17,899 bases of DNA from Kiritimatiellota bacterium (GTDB lineage Bacteria; Verrucomicrobiota; Kiritimatiellia; JAAZAB01), in NCBI GenBank assembly GCA_008636095.1, contig VSJD01000292.1, positions 1-17,899 of the forward strand, in the 5' to 3' direction. Positions within the stretch are counted from its first letter, which is position 1; the number at the start of each line of letters is the position of its first letter. Below, one piece after another: positions 8,910 through 16,122 of the stretch. The notes below the pieces were generated by a model. That model searched no databases and was not told the DNA's origin. It saw only the letters and a list, made by a program, of their open reading frames with translations. The position numbers and the translations under genes are program-made.

Positions 8910-10271
8910 ATGTCTAAGAAATTACAGGATCCCGTGGGTATGCACGCCTGCAATCCGTCGGCTGACGGACGTAGCATTGCCTGCCCGCAGTCGCTGCGCG
9001 ACAACGTTGCGGGCGTGGCGGGCAGGCTGATGGCGCGCGGCGTTAACATGCCCCAACCGGAAACGGTGTTTATCGGCGCGGATGTTGTTCCGGAACGGAT
9101 TGCCTCGGGCGTTACGATCCATCCGGGGTGCCGCCTCACGGGGAATAAAACATCCGTGGGGCCGGGATGTGAACTGGGCGCGGAAGCGCCGGTTACGCTG
9201 GCCGACTGTCAACTGGGCGAACGCGTCAAGCTGCAGGGCGGCGCCTTTCGCGAGGCCACGTTTTTGAATGGGGCCGCCATGGCCAGCGGTGCGCACGTGC
9301 GCCCCGGTACGCTGGTGGAGGAGGAAGCCGGCGGCGCCCATACCGTGGGACTCAAGCAGACCATTTTGTTTCCTTATGTGGTCCTGGGTAGTCTGATTAA
9401 TTTCTGTGATTGCCTGATGGCCGGTGGCACGAGTCGGAGCAATCACAGCGAAGTGGGCTCTTCGTACATCCATTTCAACTACACGCCGCACCAGGACAAG
9501 GCCACACCCTCGCTCATCGGCGACGTGCCCCGCGGCGTCATGCTGGATCAGCCGCCGATTTTCCTGGGTGGGCAGGGCGGGCTGGTGGGACCCGCGCGGG
9601 TGGCATATGGTACGGTTGTTCCGGCCGGCACAATTCTCCGTAAGGATGTCCTGCAGGGTGGGCTTCGCCTCGCTCGGACCGCACCGGCGGCGTCGGCCGC
9701 ACCGGCGGCTAAGGTGGCGAGCGCAACGGTGATTGCGCCGTATCGCCAGGGCGCTTACCGGGCGATTCAGCGGATCGTGGTGAATAACCTGATATATATC
9801 GGCAATATCAATGCCCTGCGCATCTGGTACCGGGATGTCCGCGCAAATTTTCTAAAGGCCGACCCGTTCCGGGATGCCTGTCTGGCCGGCGCTTATGCTC
9901 GGCTGGCGAGCGTGATGCAGGAGCGCGTCAAGCGCCTCGCGGAGCTGGCTGAGAAAATGCCGGTTTCATTGGAACTGGCCAAAGCCGAGGGACGGGATCT
10001 TGCCTCTGCGCCTTACCGGCAACAGCGCTCCTTGATCGAGCGTTGGCCGATGATGCGTGCGGCGTTGGCCGGTTTGGATAGCGTGGAAGGATCGGTACGG
10101 GATCGCGATAATCTATTGAACGCGTTGGGGCGTTTGCCCCCCGGGACGAACTACCTGGATGCAGTGAAGGCCTTAAGTCCCCAGGCGCGTGCCGCCGGGA
10201 CGGCCTGGCTGCAGTCGCTGGTGGACGCCGCCGCGGCGCTCTGGCCGAGCGACAAGCCGGACGCCAGATGA
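8910..10271 (+). CDS. GlmU-like left-handed beta-helix protein, probable amino-sugar-phosphate acyltransferase
   Basis: 453 residues. Residues about 50-250 have the hexapeptide rhythm of a left-handed beta-helix (GVTIHPGCRLTG, SVGPGCELG, FLGGQGGLVGPARVAYGTVV). SSYIHFNYTPHQDKATPSL with the following IGD resembles the acetyltransferase core of GlmU, where an asparagine-tyrosine loop and K..IGD precede the last coils. Residues about 280-453 are helical and not recognised. The nucleotidyltransferase domain of GlmU is absent. The strong AAGGGAGG at 8893-8900 fixes the start. Residues 24-40 are encoded by a palindromic repeat, so the N-terminus is abnormal. It lies 129 nt before glmM, which suggests a role in UDP-GlcNAc synthesis, such as acetylating glucosamine-1-phosphate. 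This is inference; a nucleotidyltransferase partner is not in the window. Confidence 0.75.
   Translation: MSKKLQDPVGMHACNPSADGRSIACPQSLRDNVAGVAGRLMARGVNMPQPETVFIGADVVPERIASGVTIHPGCRLTGNKTSVGPGCELGAEAPVTLADCQLGERVKLQGGAFREATFLNGAAMASGAHVRPGTLVEEEAGGAHTVGLKQTILFPYVVLGSLINFCDCLMAGGTSRSNHSEVGSSYIHFNYTPHQDKATPSLIGDVPRGVMLDQPPIFLGGQGGLVGPARVAYGTVVPAGTILRKDVLQGGLRLARTAPAASAAPAAKVASATVIAPYRQGAYRAIQRIVVNNLIYIGNINALRIWYRDVRANFLKADPFRDACLAGAYARLASVMQERVKRLAELAEKMPVSLELAKAEGRDLASAPYRQQRSLIERWPMMRAALAGLDSVEGSVRDRDNLLNALGRLPPGTNYLDAVKALSPQARAAGTAWLQSLVDAAAALWPSDKPDAR
8954..9027. repeat. Compound palindromic element inside the beta-helix gene
   Basis: Two hairpins. The first is TCCGTC (8954-8959) with GACGGA (8964-8969). 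The second has a 10-bp outer stem, GCCTGCCCGC (8979-8988) with GCGGGCAGGC (9018-9027), and an inner stem GTCGC/GCGAC with loop TGC (8990-9002). Positions 8979-9014 match 1246-1281 at 34 of 36 bases. The element lies in frame near the start of the gene and adds codons without breaking it. Confidence 0.88.
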
Positions 10272-10395
10272 CAGACGACGGACGACAGACAGTTTGGGAG
10301 TAGTGGAGTAACGGAGTGTGGGCGTCAGAAAAAAACTCCCATACACCCATACTCCATCACTCCCATACACAGCAGCCATCAACCATTAACCATTT
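10270..10395. repeat. Heptamer and octamer arrays in the gap before glmM
   Basis: The gap holds three arrays. At 10270-10290 are 7-nt words GACAGAC, GACGGAC, GACAGAC, which overlap the beta-helix stop codon. At 10297-10328 are 8-nt words GGAGTAGT, GGAGTAAC, GGAGTGTG, GGCGTCAG, facing ACTCCCAT, ACACCCAT, ACTCCATC, ACTCCCAT at 10335-10366. The 30-nt arms match at about 23 positions and would form a hairpin with a very short loop. At 10375-10395 are 7-nt words GCCATCA, ACCATTA, ACCATTT. No promoter is recognisable here. Confidence 0.88.
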
Positions 10396-10412
10396 TTTGT
10401 ATGGAGGAAGCC

Positions 10413-11762
10413 ATGGGAAGATTATTTGGAACTGACGGTGTGCGCGGGGTGGCCAACATGGAACCCATGACCGCTGAAACGGCTCTGCTCATCGGGCGCG
10501 CCACGGCACATGTCTGCAAGCGGCACAAGGACCGGCACCGCATCGTGATCGGCAAGGACACGCGCGTCAGCGGCTACATGATCGAGAACGCCCTGACGGC
10601 CGGCATCTGCTCAATGGGCGTGGACGTGCTCCTGGTGGGGCCCATGCCGACCCCCGGTATTGCCTTCATTACCCATAGCATGCGCGCCGATGCGGGCGTG
10701 GTCATATCGGCTTCCCATAATCCCTATCAGGATAACGGTATTAAAATATTTTCGCGCGATGGGTTCAAGGTGCCCGACACGGTCGAGGACGAGATCGAAA
10801 GCCTGGTCACCACCGAGCGCATCAAGGATATCCGCCCCACCGCAAGTGAAATCGGCAAGGCCCACCGTATTGATGACGCCATCGGGCGCTATATCGTGTT
10901 CTGTAAAAACACGTTTCCGGACAATCTGACTTTGAGCGGAATGAAGCTCGTGCTCGATTGTGCCAACGGTGCCACGTATAAAGTAGCCCCGATTATTTTT
11001 TCCGAACTGGGCGCGGATGTAATCACAATCAACGATCATCCCAATGGTATGAACATCAATGACCATTGCGGCGCCATGTATCCCGAAACGCTCATGGCGG
11101 AGGTTGTGAAGACCGGTGCCCAGGCGGGCTTGGCTTTCGACGGCGACGGCGACCGGCTGATCGCCATTGATGAAAAGGGGTGTCAGCTGACCGGCGACCA
11201 TATTTTAACAATTTGCGCCAAGTCAATGAAGGACTGCGGGCTCCTGCGCAACAACCTCGTTATCAGCACGCCCATGAGTAATTTCGGGTTTTACGAGGCC
11301 ATGCGCCGGCTGGATATTCAGACGGCCGCGGGCGACGTCGGTGACCGGTATGTGCTTAAAATGATGCGGGAGCGGGGCGCGGTGCTGGGGGGCGAACAGT
11401 CCGGGCACATCATCTTCCTCAATCATCACACCACGGGGGATGGCATCATTTCGGCGCTTCAGTTGTTAGCCATCCGGCAGGATTCCGGCAAACCGCTCTC
11501 CGAACTGGCGGCGATCATGAAGATTGCGCCTCAGCGCCTGATCAATGTGACAGTATCCCGTAAGCCGCCGATTGATTCCATCCCGTCCCTGCAGACTGCC
11601 ATCCGGAAGGCCGAGGTGGAATTGGGCAATTCCGGGCGCGTGCTGGTGCGGTACTCCGGCACGCAGGCCATCTGCCGGGTCATGGTGGAAAGCATGGATT
11701 TGGCCCTGACCGGCCGCCTGGCCGAATCCCTGGCCGAACTCGTGCAACGGGAGATCGGCTGA
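10413..11762 (+). CDS. glmM: Phosphoglucosamine mutase
   Basis: 449 residues, the normal GlmM length. It converts glucosamine-6-phosphate to glucosamine-1-phosphate for UDP-GlcNAc, the precursor of peptidoglycan and lipid A. The four alpha-D-phosphohexomutase motifs are present: the GlmM-type start MGRLFGTDGVRG, the phosphoserine loop ISASHNP (catalytic serine in SASHNP), the magnesium loop FDGDGDR, the sugar loop GEQSGHI, and the C-terminal phosphate-binding loop RYSGTQ. The start at 10413 is chosen because it matches the family start and GGAGG lies 5 nt upstream. An ATG at 10401 would add only four residues and overlaps that site. tatD follows after 36 nt. Confidence 0.97.
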   Translation: MGRLFGTDGVRGVANMEPMTAETALLIGRATAHVCKRHKDRHRIVIGKDTRVSGYMIENALTAGICSMGVDVLLVGPMPTPGIAFITHSMRADAGVVISASHNPYQDNGIKIFSRDGFKVPDTVEDEIESLVTTERIKDIRPTASEIGKAHRIDDAIGRYIVFCKNTFPDNLTLSGMKLVLDCANGATYKVAPIIFSELGADVITINDHPNGMNINDHCGAMYPETLMAEVVKTGAQAGLAFDGDGDRLIAIDEKGCQLTGDHILTICAKSMKDCGLLRNNLVISTPMSNFGFYEAMRRLDIQTAAGDVGDRYVLKMMRERGAVLGGEQSGHIIFLNHHTTGDGIISALQLLAIRQDSGKPLSELAAIMKIAPQRLINVTVSRKPPIDSIPSLQTAIRKAEVELGNSGRVLVRYSGTQAICRVMVESMDLALTGRLAESLAELVQREIG

Positions 11763-11798
11763 ACATTCGACAATCCTACCGAAACAGTCAGAAGCTCC

Positions 11799-12629
11799 AT
11801 GTTGTTATTTGATGCTCATTGCCACTTGCAGGATGAACGCCTGGCCAGTTGCTTGCCCGAGGTGTTGAACCGGGCGGAGCGCGCGGGCGTCCGGCAAATG
11901 CTGTGCTGTGGGTGTCATGAGCGCAATTGGGACAGCGTCCTTGCCCTTGCGCAGGCCCATCCGCAAATCGTACCATCCTTCGGCATCCATCCCTGGTATA
12001 TGCAAGGGATGACGAACGGCTGGCTGGTGACCTTGGAGCGGTTTTTGTCGGGTCAACCCTCGGGTGTCGGCGAGATCGGCCTTGATCATGCCGTGACTCC
12101 CCGTGCCGACGAGGAGCAGGAAGCCGTGTTTATCGCCCAGTTGCGCCTGGCCCGCAGTCTTAAACGGCCGGTCAGTCTGCATTGCCGGAAAGCCTGGGAA
12201 CGGTTGCGGAAGATTTTAAATCAAGAAGGCGGAATCGGGTGGGGCGGACTGATTCATTCCTATTCGGGGTCCGCGGAATTGGTGAAGCCGCTGGAAGAAA
12301 TGGGCTTGTATATTTCTTTCAGCGGTGCTATCACGCGCCCTGGAAACAAACGCGGCCATCGGGCTTTGGCGACGGTGTCGCCCGAGCGCCTGCTGATCGA
12401 AACCGACAGTCCCGATTTACCGCCAGTCGGCACACCGGCTGTTGCCGGCACACCGGCTGTTGCCGGCACACCGGCTGTTGCCGGCGCAGCCAGTGTGGTC
12501 AATGAACCGGCGAATTTGGCTCTCGTGGCGGCCGCTGTGGCTGGTATCCTGGGACGGACGCCGGGCTGGGTGGCGGAGCAGACATTCGCCAATGCCAACC
12601 GGCTGTTGGCCGGGATTATGAAATGTTGA
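11799..12629 (+). CDS. tatD: TatD-family metal-dependent deoxyribonuclease
   Basis: 276 residues. It has the TatD amidohydrolase-like barrel with metal ligands H7 and H9 (DAHCHL), E92 (VGEIGLD), H128 (SLHCRKAW), H153 (IHSYSG) and D203 (LIETDSPD). Family members are cytoplasmic 3'-5' exonucleases acting on single-stranded DNA or RNA, linked to DNA repair and quality control. Odd: the loop after ETDSPD, where relatives have a short proline-rich segment before NEP, is expanded by three copies of GTPAVA (211-228) encoded by an 18-bp tandem repeat. It lies 36 nt after glmM and is probably co-transcribed. No strong Shine-Dalgarno is seen. Confidence 0.92.
   Translation: MLLFDAHCHLQDERLASCLPEVLNRAERAGVRQMLCCGCHERNWDSVLALAQAHPQIVPSFGIHPWYMQGMTNGWLVTLERFLSGQPSGVGEIGLDHAVTPRADEEQEAVFIAQLRLARSLKRPVSLHCRKAWERLRKILNQEGGIGWGGLIHSYSGSAELVKPLEEMGLYISFSGAITRPGNKRGHRALATVSPERLLIETDSPDLPPVGTPAVAGTPAVAGTPAVAGAASVVNEPANLALVAAAVAGILGRTPGWVAEQTFANANRLLAGIMKC
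12429..12482. repeat. 18-bp tandem repeat (three copies) in tatD
   Basis: The unit GGCACACCGGCTGTTGCC is repeated three times perfectly (12429, 12447, 12465), with a degraded remnant GGCGCAGCC after it. The unit length is a multiple of three, so copy changes preserve the frame. It encodes GTPAVA each time. Confidence 0.97.
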
Positions 12630-12669
12630 AATCTTAAATATACTATGAGGCAGTTTCAAAACTACTTTT

Positions 12670-12792
12670 GCCACAAAAAAGCACAAGAAACACAAAAGCT
12701 CGATATTTTATAAGAATTTAATATACAACATGATACATCCGAAAAGCCTGGTTCCGCCTTTCTTATTTGTGAATTTTGTGCATCTTTGTGGC
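12670..12792. repeat. Inverted CACAAA-word repeat in the tatD-dehydrogenase gap
   Basis: The left arm 12670-12696 (GCCACAAA, GCACAA, CACAAA with short gaps) and right arm 12766-12792 (TTTGTG, TTTTGTGC, TTTGTGGC) pair at about 22 of 27 positions. Word spacing is about 9-10 nt. The loop is A/T-rich (12698-12765). The rest of the 201-nt gap holds the dehydrogenase Shine-Dalgarno AAGAGG at 12817-12822; I could not assign a promoter with confidence. Confidence 0.85.
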
Positions 12793-12830
12793 TGCTTTTG
12801 CAATTAGCTCTACTATAAGAGGCATACATT

Positions 12831-13946
12831 ATGATAAAGGATAATTCAGTAGTTTGGATTAAATTCGCGGAGATGGAACGCTTTATGACCGACGTTTTCA
12901 AGGCCGTCGGTGTTCCGGCCAATGAGGCAAAAATCTGCGCCGACGTGCTCATAACCGCCGACAAGCGCGGTATTGATTCGCACGGCATTGGCCGGCTGAA
13001 AACGATTTATTACGACCGTATCAAGGACGGCGTTCAATTTGCCAAAACCAAATTTGAAATCGTTCGCGAAGCCCCGGCTACCGCCGTCATTGACGCCCAC
13101 CACGGCATGGGCATGGTCGTTGCCCGGCGCTCAATGAAAATGGCGATTGAAAAGGCGGCGAAATATGGCATAGGCATGGTGACGGTCCGGAACTCAACCC
13201 ATTATGGCGCCTGCTGTTATTACGCGCTCATGGCAATCGAGGCGGGCATGATCGGTATCACCGGCACAAACGCGCGGCCTTCCATTGCTCCGACTTTTGG
13301 CGTTGAAAACATGCTCGGCACTAATCCGCTTGTCTTCGGCATGCCGACCGACGAGGATTTTCCTTTTGTCCTGGACTGTGCCACTTCGGTATCCCAGCGC
13401 GGCAAGATTGAGGTCTACGACCGGGCCGGAAAAACAATTCCGCCGGGATGGGTTATTGATGAAAACGGCCGAATCCGCACCGACACGCCCCGGATTCTCA
13501 AAGACCTTGTCAAAGGCTCCTGCGCACTTGTGCCGCTCGGCGGGATCGGCGAGGAAACCGCAGGCTACAAAGGCTATGGCTATGCAACCGTGGTTGAAAT
13601 GTTGTCGGCGGCCCTGCAGGGCGGTTCGTATCTGAAGATGCTGTTAGGTTTTGAAAACGGCAAAAAGGTTCCCTACCGGCTCGGGCATTTTTTCATGGCA
13701 ATTGATGTTAAAGCCTTCATTGATCCGGATGAATTTAAAAAAATCACCGGCAATATCTGCCGCGAATTGCGCGGATCAAAAAAAATGCCCGGGGCCGAGC
13801 GGATTTACACCGCCGGCGAAAAGGAGCACCTGGCCTGGCTTGAGCGCAAAGACCGGGGCGTTCCGGTTCCAAAGACACTGCAAACGGAAATGATCGTTAT
13901 GCGAAACGAGTTGGGGCTTAATCGTTATAAATTCGCGTTTGAATGA
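12831..13946 (+). CDS. Malate/L-lactate dehydrogenase family (Ldh_2) NAD(P)-dependent oxidoreductase
   Basis: 371 residues, at the long end of the family. The family motif SHGIGRL (50-56) carries the catalytic histidine H51. RNSTHYGACCYYA (120-132), NARPSIAPTFG and KGYGYATVVEMLSAALQGG (247-265) match the nucleotide-binding and active-site regions. Relatives reduce or oxidise 2-oxo/2-hydroxy acids (malate, L-lactate, sulfolactate, ureidoglycolate, 2,3-diketo-gulonate), so the substrate cannot be read from sequence. Start supported by AAGAGG 8 nt upstream. The neighbouring phosphodiesterase, cupin and glycosidase suggest a carbohydrate or polyol pathway. It overlaps or closely abuts the next gene. 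Confidence 0.9.
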   Translation: MIKDNSVVWIKFAEMERFMTDVFKAVGVPANEAKICADVLITADKRGIDSHGIGRLKTIYYDRIKDGVQFAKTKFEIVREAPATAVIDAHHGMGMVVARRSMKMAIEKAAKYGIGMVTVRNSTHYGACCYYALMAIEAGMIGITGTNARPSIAPTFGVENMLGTNPLVFGMPTDEDFPFVLDCATSVSQRGKIEVYDRAGKTIPPGWVIDENGRIRTDTPRILKDLVKGSCALVPLGGIGEETAGYKGYGYATVVEMLSAALQGGSYLKMLLGFENGKKVPYRLGHFFMAIDVKAFIDPDEFKKITGNICRELRGSKKMPGAERIYTAGEKEHLAWLERKDRGVPVPKTLQTEMIVMRNELGLNRYKFAFE

Positions 13947-13959
13947 TGTGGGCCAACAA

Positions 13960-14733
13960 ATGGAATCAGCCTCCACGCCATTCATTGTTGCGCATCGGGG
14001 CGCTTCGCATGACGCACCCGAAAATACCATGGCGGCATTCGAATTGGCCTGGCAACATAAGGCGGACGCAATTGAAACCGACATCTGGATGACGCTGGAT
14101 GGCAAGCTGGCGTGCATTCATGACCGCACTACCGCGAGAACCGCCGACAAAAAGCTTGATGTAACCGCATCATCGTTTGCCCAGCTTCGGCAGGTTGATG
14201 CCGGACTTTGGAAAGGCAAAAAATGGAAGGGCGAGCGAATCCCCTCTTTGCCCGAGGTATTGGGAGCTGTCCCGAAAGGCAGAAAACTGTTTGTGGAAGT
14301 CAAGGAAGGACCACGGAGTGTTCCCGCGCTGATCAATGTCATTCAAGATTCGTCGCTCTCAAATGATCAGGTTGTCGTTATCTCATTCAGTAAAGAGGTC
14401 GTTGCCGCAGCAAAGGATATTCGGCCGAGCATGAAAGTTTTTCTGCTTGTCGAATTGCGCCATGATGTCAATTCCGGATCATGGCAGGCGTCACAAGACA
14501 GTCTTATGAAAACCATGCGGGAAATCAAAGCCGATGGTCTCAGCGCATCGGCCTCTGCCTGTGTAAATCAGGATTTTGTCAAAGCGGTGCATAATGCCGG
14601 GTTTGAGTTTCATGTTTGGACAATTGATGACGAGAACTTGGCCGCGCGTTATTGCAGTATCGGGGTTGACTCCATCACAACCAACCGCCCCAAAGCCATG
14701 CGGGAGTTTATTTTTAAGGATACGCCAAACTGA
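13960..14733 (+). CDS. Glycerophosphodiester phosphodiesterase family protein
   Basis: 257 residues from the ATG at 13960. The frame is open to a TTG at 13939 overlapping the dehydrogenase, but GGG at 13950-13952, 7 nt upstream, favours the ATG. GDPD TIM-barrel signatures: HRG (12-14) in VAHRGASHDAPENT, the metal pair E39 and D41 in AIETDIWMTLDG, HD (54-55), and FVEVKEGP (111-118). Near the C-terminus, HVWTIDDE and SITTNRP are family hallmarks. Such enzymes hydrolyse glycerophosphodiesters to glycerol-3-phosphate and an alcohol. No signal peptide, so probably cytoplasmic. In this setting the real substrate may be another phosphodiester or a sugar derivative. Confidence 0.9.
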   Translation: MESASTPFIVAHRGASHDAPENTMAAFELAWQHKADAIETDIWMTLDGKLACIHDRTTARTADKKLDVTASSFAQLRQVDAGLWKGKKWKGERIPSLPEVLGAVPKGRKLFVEVKEGPRSVPALINVIQDSSLSNDQVVVISFSKEVVAAAKDIRPSMKVFLLVELRHDVNSGSWQASQDSLMKTMREIKADGLSASASACVNQDFVKAVHNAGFEFHVWTIDDENLAARYCSIGVDSITTNRPKAMREFIFKDTPN

Positions 14734-14757
14734 CGCGGCGCAAAATCAAGGTATAAG
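14730..14757 (+). promoter_or_regulatory. Tentative promoter before the cupin gene
   Basis: CTGACG (14730-14735) and TATAAG (14752-14757) are 16 nt apart and match the sigma70 boxes at 4 and 5 of 6 positions. The -35 overlaps the stop of the preceding gene. It would give the cupin gene its own start in a 60-nt gap. Confidence 0.35.
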
Positions 14758-14793
14758 CATAAAGGAAGACCAACTATAGGAGGTGAATGGATT

Positions 14794-16008
14794 ATGGCAA
14801 CGCATAGCATATTGAATCGGGCCATGGAACAAGGCCGTGGAATTTTGCGCCTGGCGCCGACTTGGGTGCCGCGGGTCTTTTGTGTGCCGGGACGCCGGAT
14901 CAAATTGCATCCGGATGATTATTACGCCCTGGGCAATGAGCGGGGCGGTTTGGATGAACGCTGGCTGGCTTCGACCACACCGGCGGACAATGGTCCGCTG
15001 ACGGCGCCGGATGAAGGATTGAGTTGGGTTGTATTCGAGGACCATGGGTGGATTGAAAAAGCTTTGTTACGGGACGCGGTGGCCGAGCTCAAGGAACATT
15101 TGATTGGTGATCGGCTCTGGAAAACTCACGGTCGCTGGCCAATGTATTCCAAGTTTTTTGATAACCTGGGCCCTTTGCCCCATCACGTGCATCATCGCGA
15201 TGAGCATGCGCGGCTGGTGGGACAACTCGGCAAGCCGGAAGCGTACTATTTCCCGCCCCAGTTAAATAATCATGGCGGCGACTTCCCTTATACGTTTTTT
15301 GGATTGGAACCCGGCACAACCCGCGCGCAAATTCGCGAATGCCTGTCTAATTTCACGAAAGGCGATAATAAAATCACGAATTATTCGCGCGCGTACAAGT
15401 TGGCGCCGGGCACGGGGTGGAATGTTCCGCCGGGCGTTCTGCATGCGCCGGGAAGCCTGTGCACCTACGAACCCCAGAAAGCGTCGGATATTTTTGCCAT
15501 GTATCAGTCTTTAGTCAATAACCAGGTTATTCCGGAAGCATTATTATGGAAAAATACGCCGCCCGATCGAGCGGGGGATGTGGATTACCTGCTGGAAGTG
15601 CTCGACTGGGAAGGTAATACGGACCCGCAATTTGTGGTTAGTAATTTTATGCAGCCTGTTCCCGTTAAATCCATGCCGGCAATGGAATCGGAAGGCTATC
15701 GGGAATATTGGATTTGCTATAAGTCGAACGCGTTCAGCGCCAAGGAACTGACCGTATTGCCGGGGTGCTCCGTTACGATTCGTGACCAGGCGGCCTATGG
15801 CATGATCATGATGCAGGGGCACGGCCGGATGGGAACCTGGCCGGTGGAAACACCGGCGCTGATCCGTTATGGCCAATTAACGCATGACGAGTTTTTTGTA
15901 AGCGAGTCAGCTGCCCTGGCCGGCGTGCTTATTACGAATAATTCGCCGACGGATCCACTGGTGATGCTGAAGCATTATGGTCCCGAAAATCCTGCCCTGT
16001 GTTTGTAA
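14794..16008 (+). CDS. Cupin-fold protein resembling class I phosphomannose isomerase
   Basis: 404 residues. Residues 128-140 (LPHHVHHRDEHAR) are a histidine-rich motif in the place of the metal-binding HxH of cupins, followed by LGKPEAYYF, like the KPE segment of mannose-6-phosphate isomerase. GWNVPPGVLHAPGSLCTYEP (209-228), then QKASDIF, mirrors the PMI segment with a conserved PG-H and E-Q-SD. A second beta-rich half (about 300-404) could be another cupin. The match is to fold and motif, not overall, so sugar-phosphate isomerase, sugar isomerase or dioxygenase activity are all open. AGGAGGTG at 14778-14785, 8 nt before the ATG, is a near-perfect ribosome site and implies high expression. 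I do not know a named family for it. Confidence 0.65.
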   Translation: MATHSILNRAMEQGRGILRLAPTWVPRVFCVPGRRIKLHPDDYYALGNERGGLDERWLASTTPADNGPLTAPDEGLSWVVFEDHGWIEKALLRDAVAELKEHLIGDRLWKTHGRWPMYSKFFDNLGPLPHHVHHRDEHARLVGQLGKPEAYYFPPQLNNHGGDFPYTFFGLEPGTTRAQIRECLSNFTKGDNKITNYSRAYKLAPGTGWNVPPGVLHAPGSLCTYEPQKASDIFAMYQSLVNNQVIPEALLWKNTPPDRAGDVDYLLEVLDWEGNTDPQFVVSNFMQPVPVKSMPAMESEGYREYWICYKSNAFSAKELTVLPGCSVTIRDQAAYGMIMMQGHGRMGTWPVETPALIRYGQLTHDEFFVSESAALAGVLITNNSPTDPLVMLKHYGPENPALCL

Positions 16009-16044
16009 GTTCCGCGGGCCAATATTGCGCCATAGTCAGGCGTG

Positions 16045-16074
16045 TCCGCCAGGGGCGGATCCGCCTGTGGCGAA
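16045..16074. repeat. Tandem TCCGCC hairpins in the cupin-glycosidase gap
   Basis: TCCGCC-AGG-GGCGGA (16045-16059) is followed directly by TCCGCC-TGT-GGCGAA (16060-16074). The join forms a perfect 12-bp palindrome, GGCGGATCCGCC (16054-16065). No T-run follows, so termination is doubtful. Confidence 0.8.
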
Positions 16075-16122
16075 AACGCGCGACAGAAAATACGGTCATG
16101 GATCCGCGTGGAGAATATAAAA

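Noticed and set aside
10401..10412. Earlier ATG of glmM
   Set aside because: It contains the Shine-Dalgarno GGAGG and would add four residues before the canonical GlmM start.
12429..12482. The tatD triplet repeat as a CRISPR-like array
   Set aside because: Units are contiguous without spacers and in frame within a complete coding sequence.
13939..13959. TTG start of the phosphodiesterase overlapping the dehydrogenase stop
   Set aside because: The ATG at 13960 is better placed just before the conserved HRG motif and has a GGG stretch at a usual distance.
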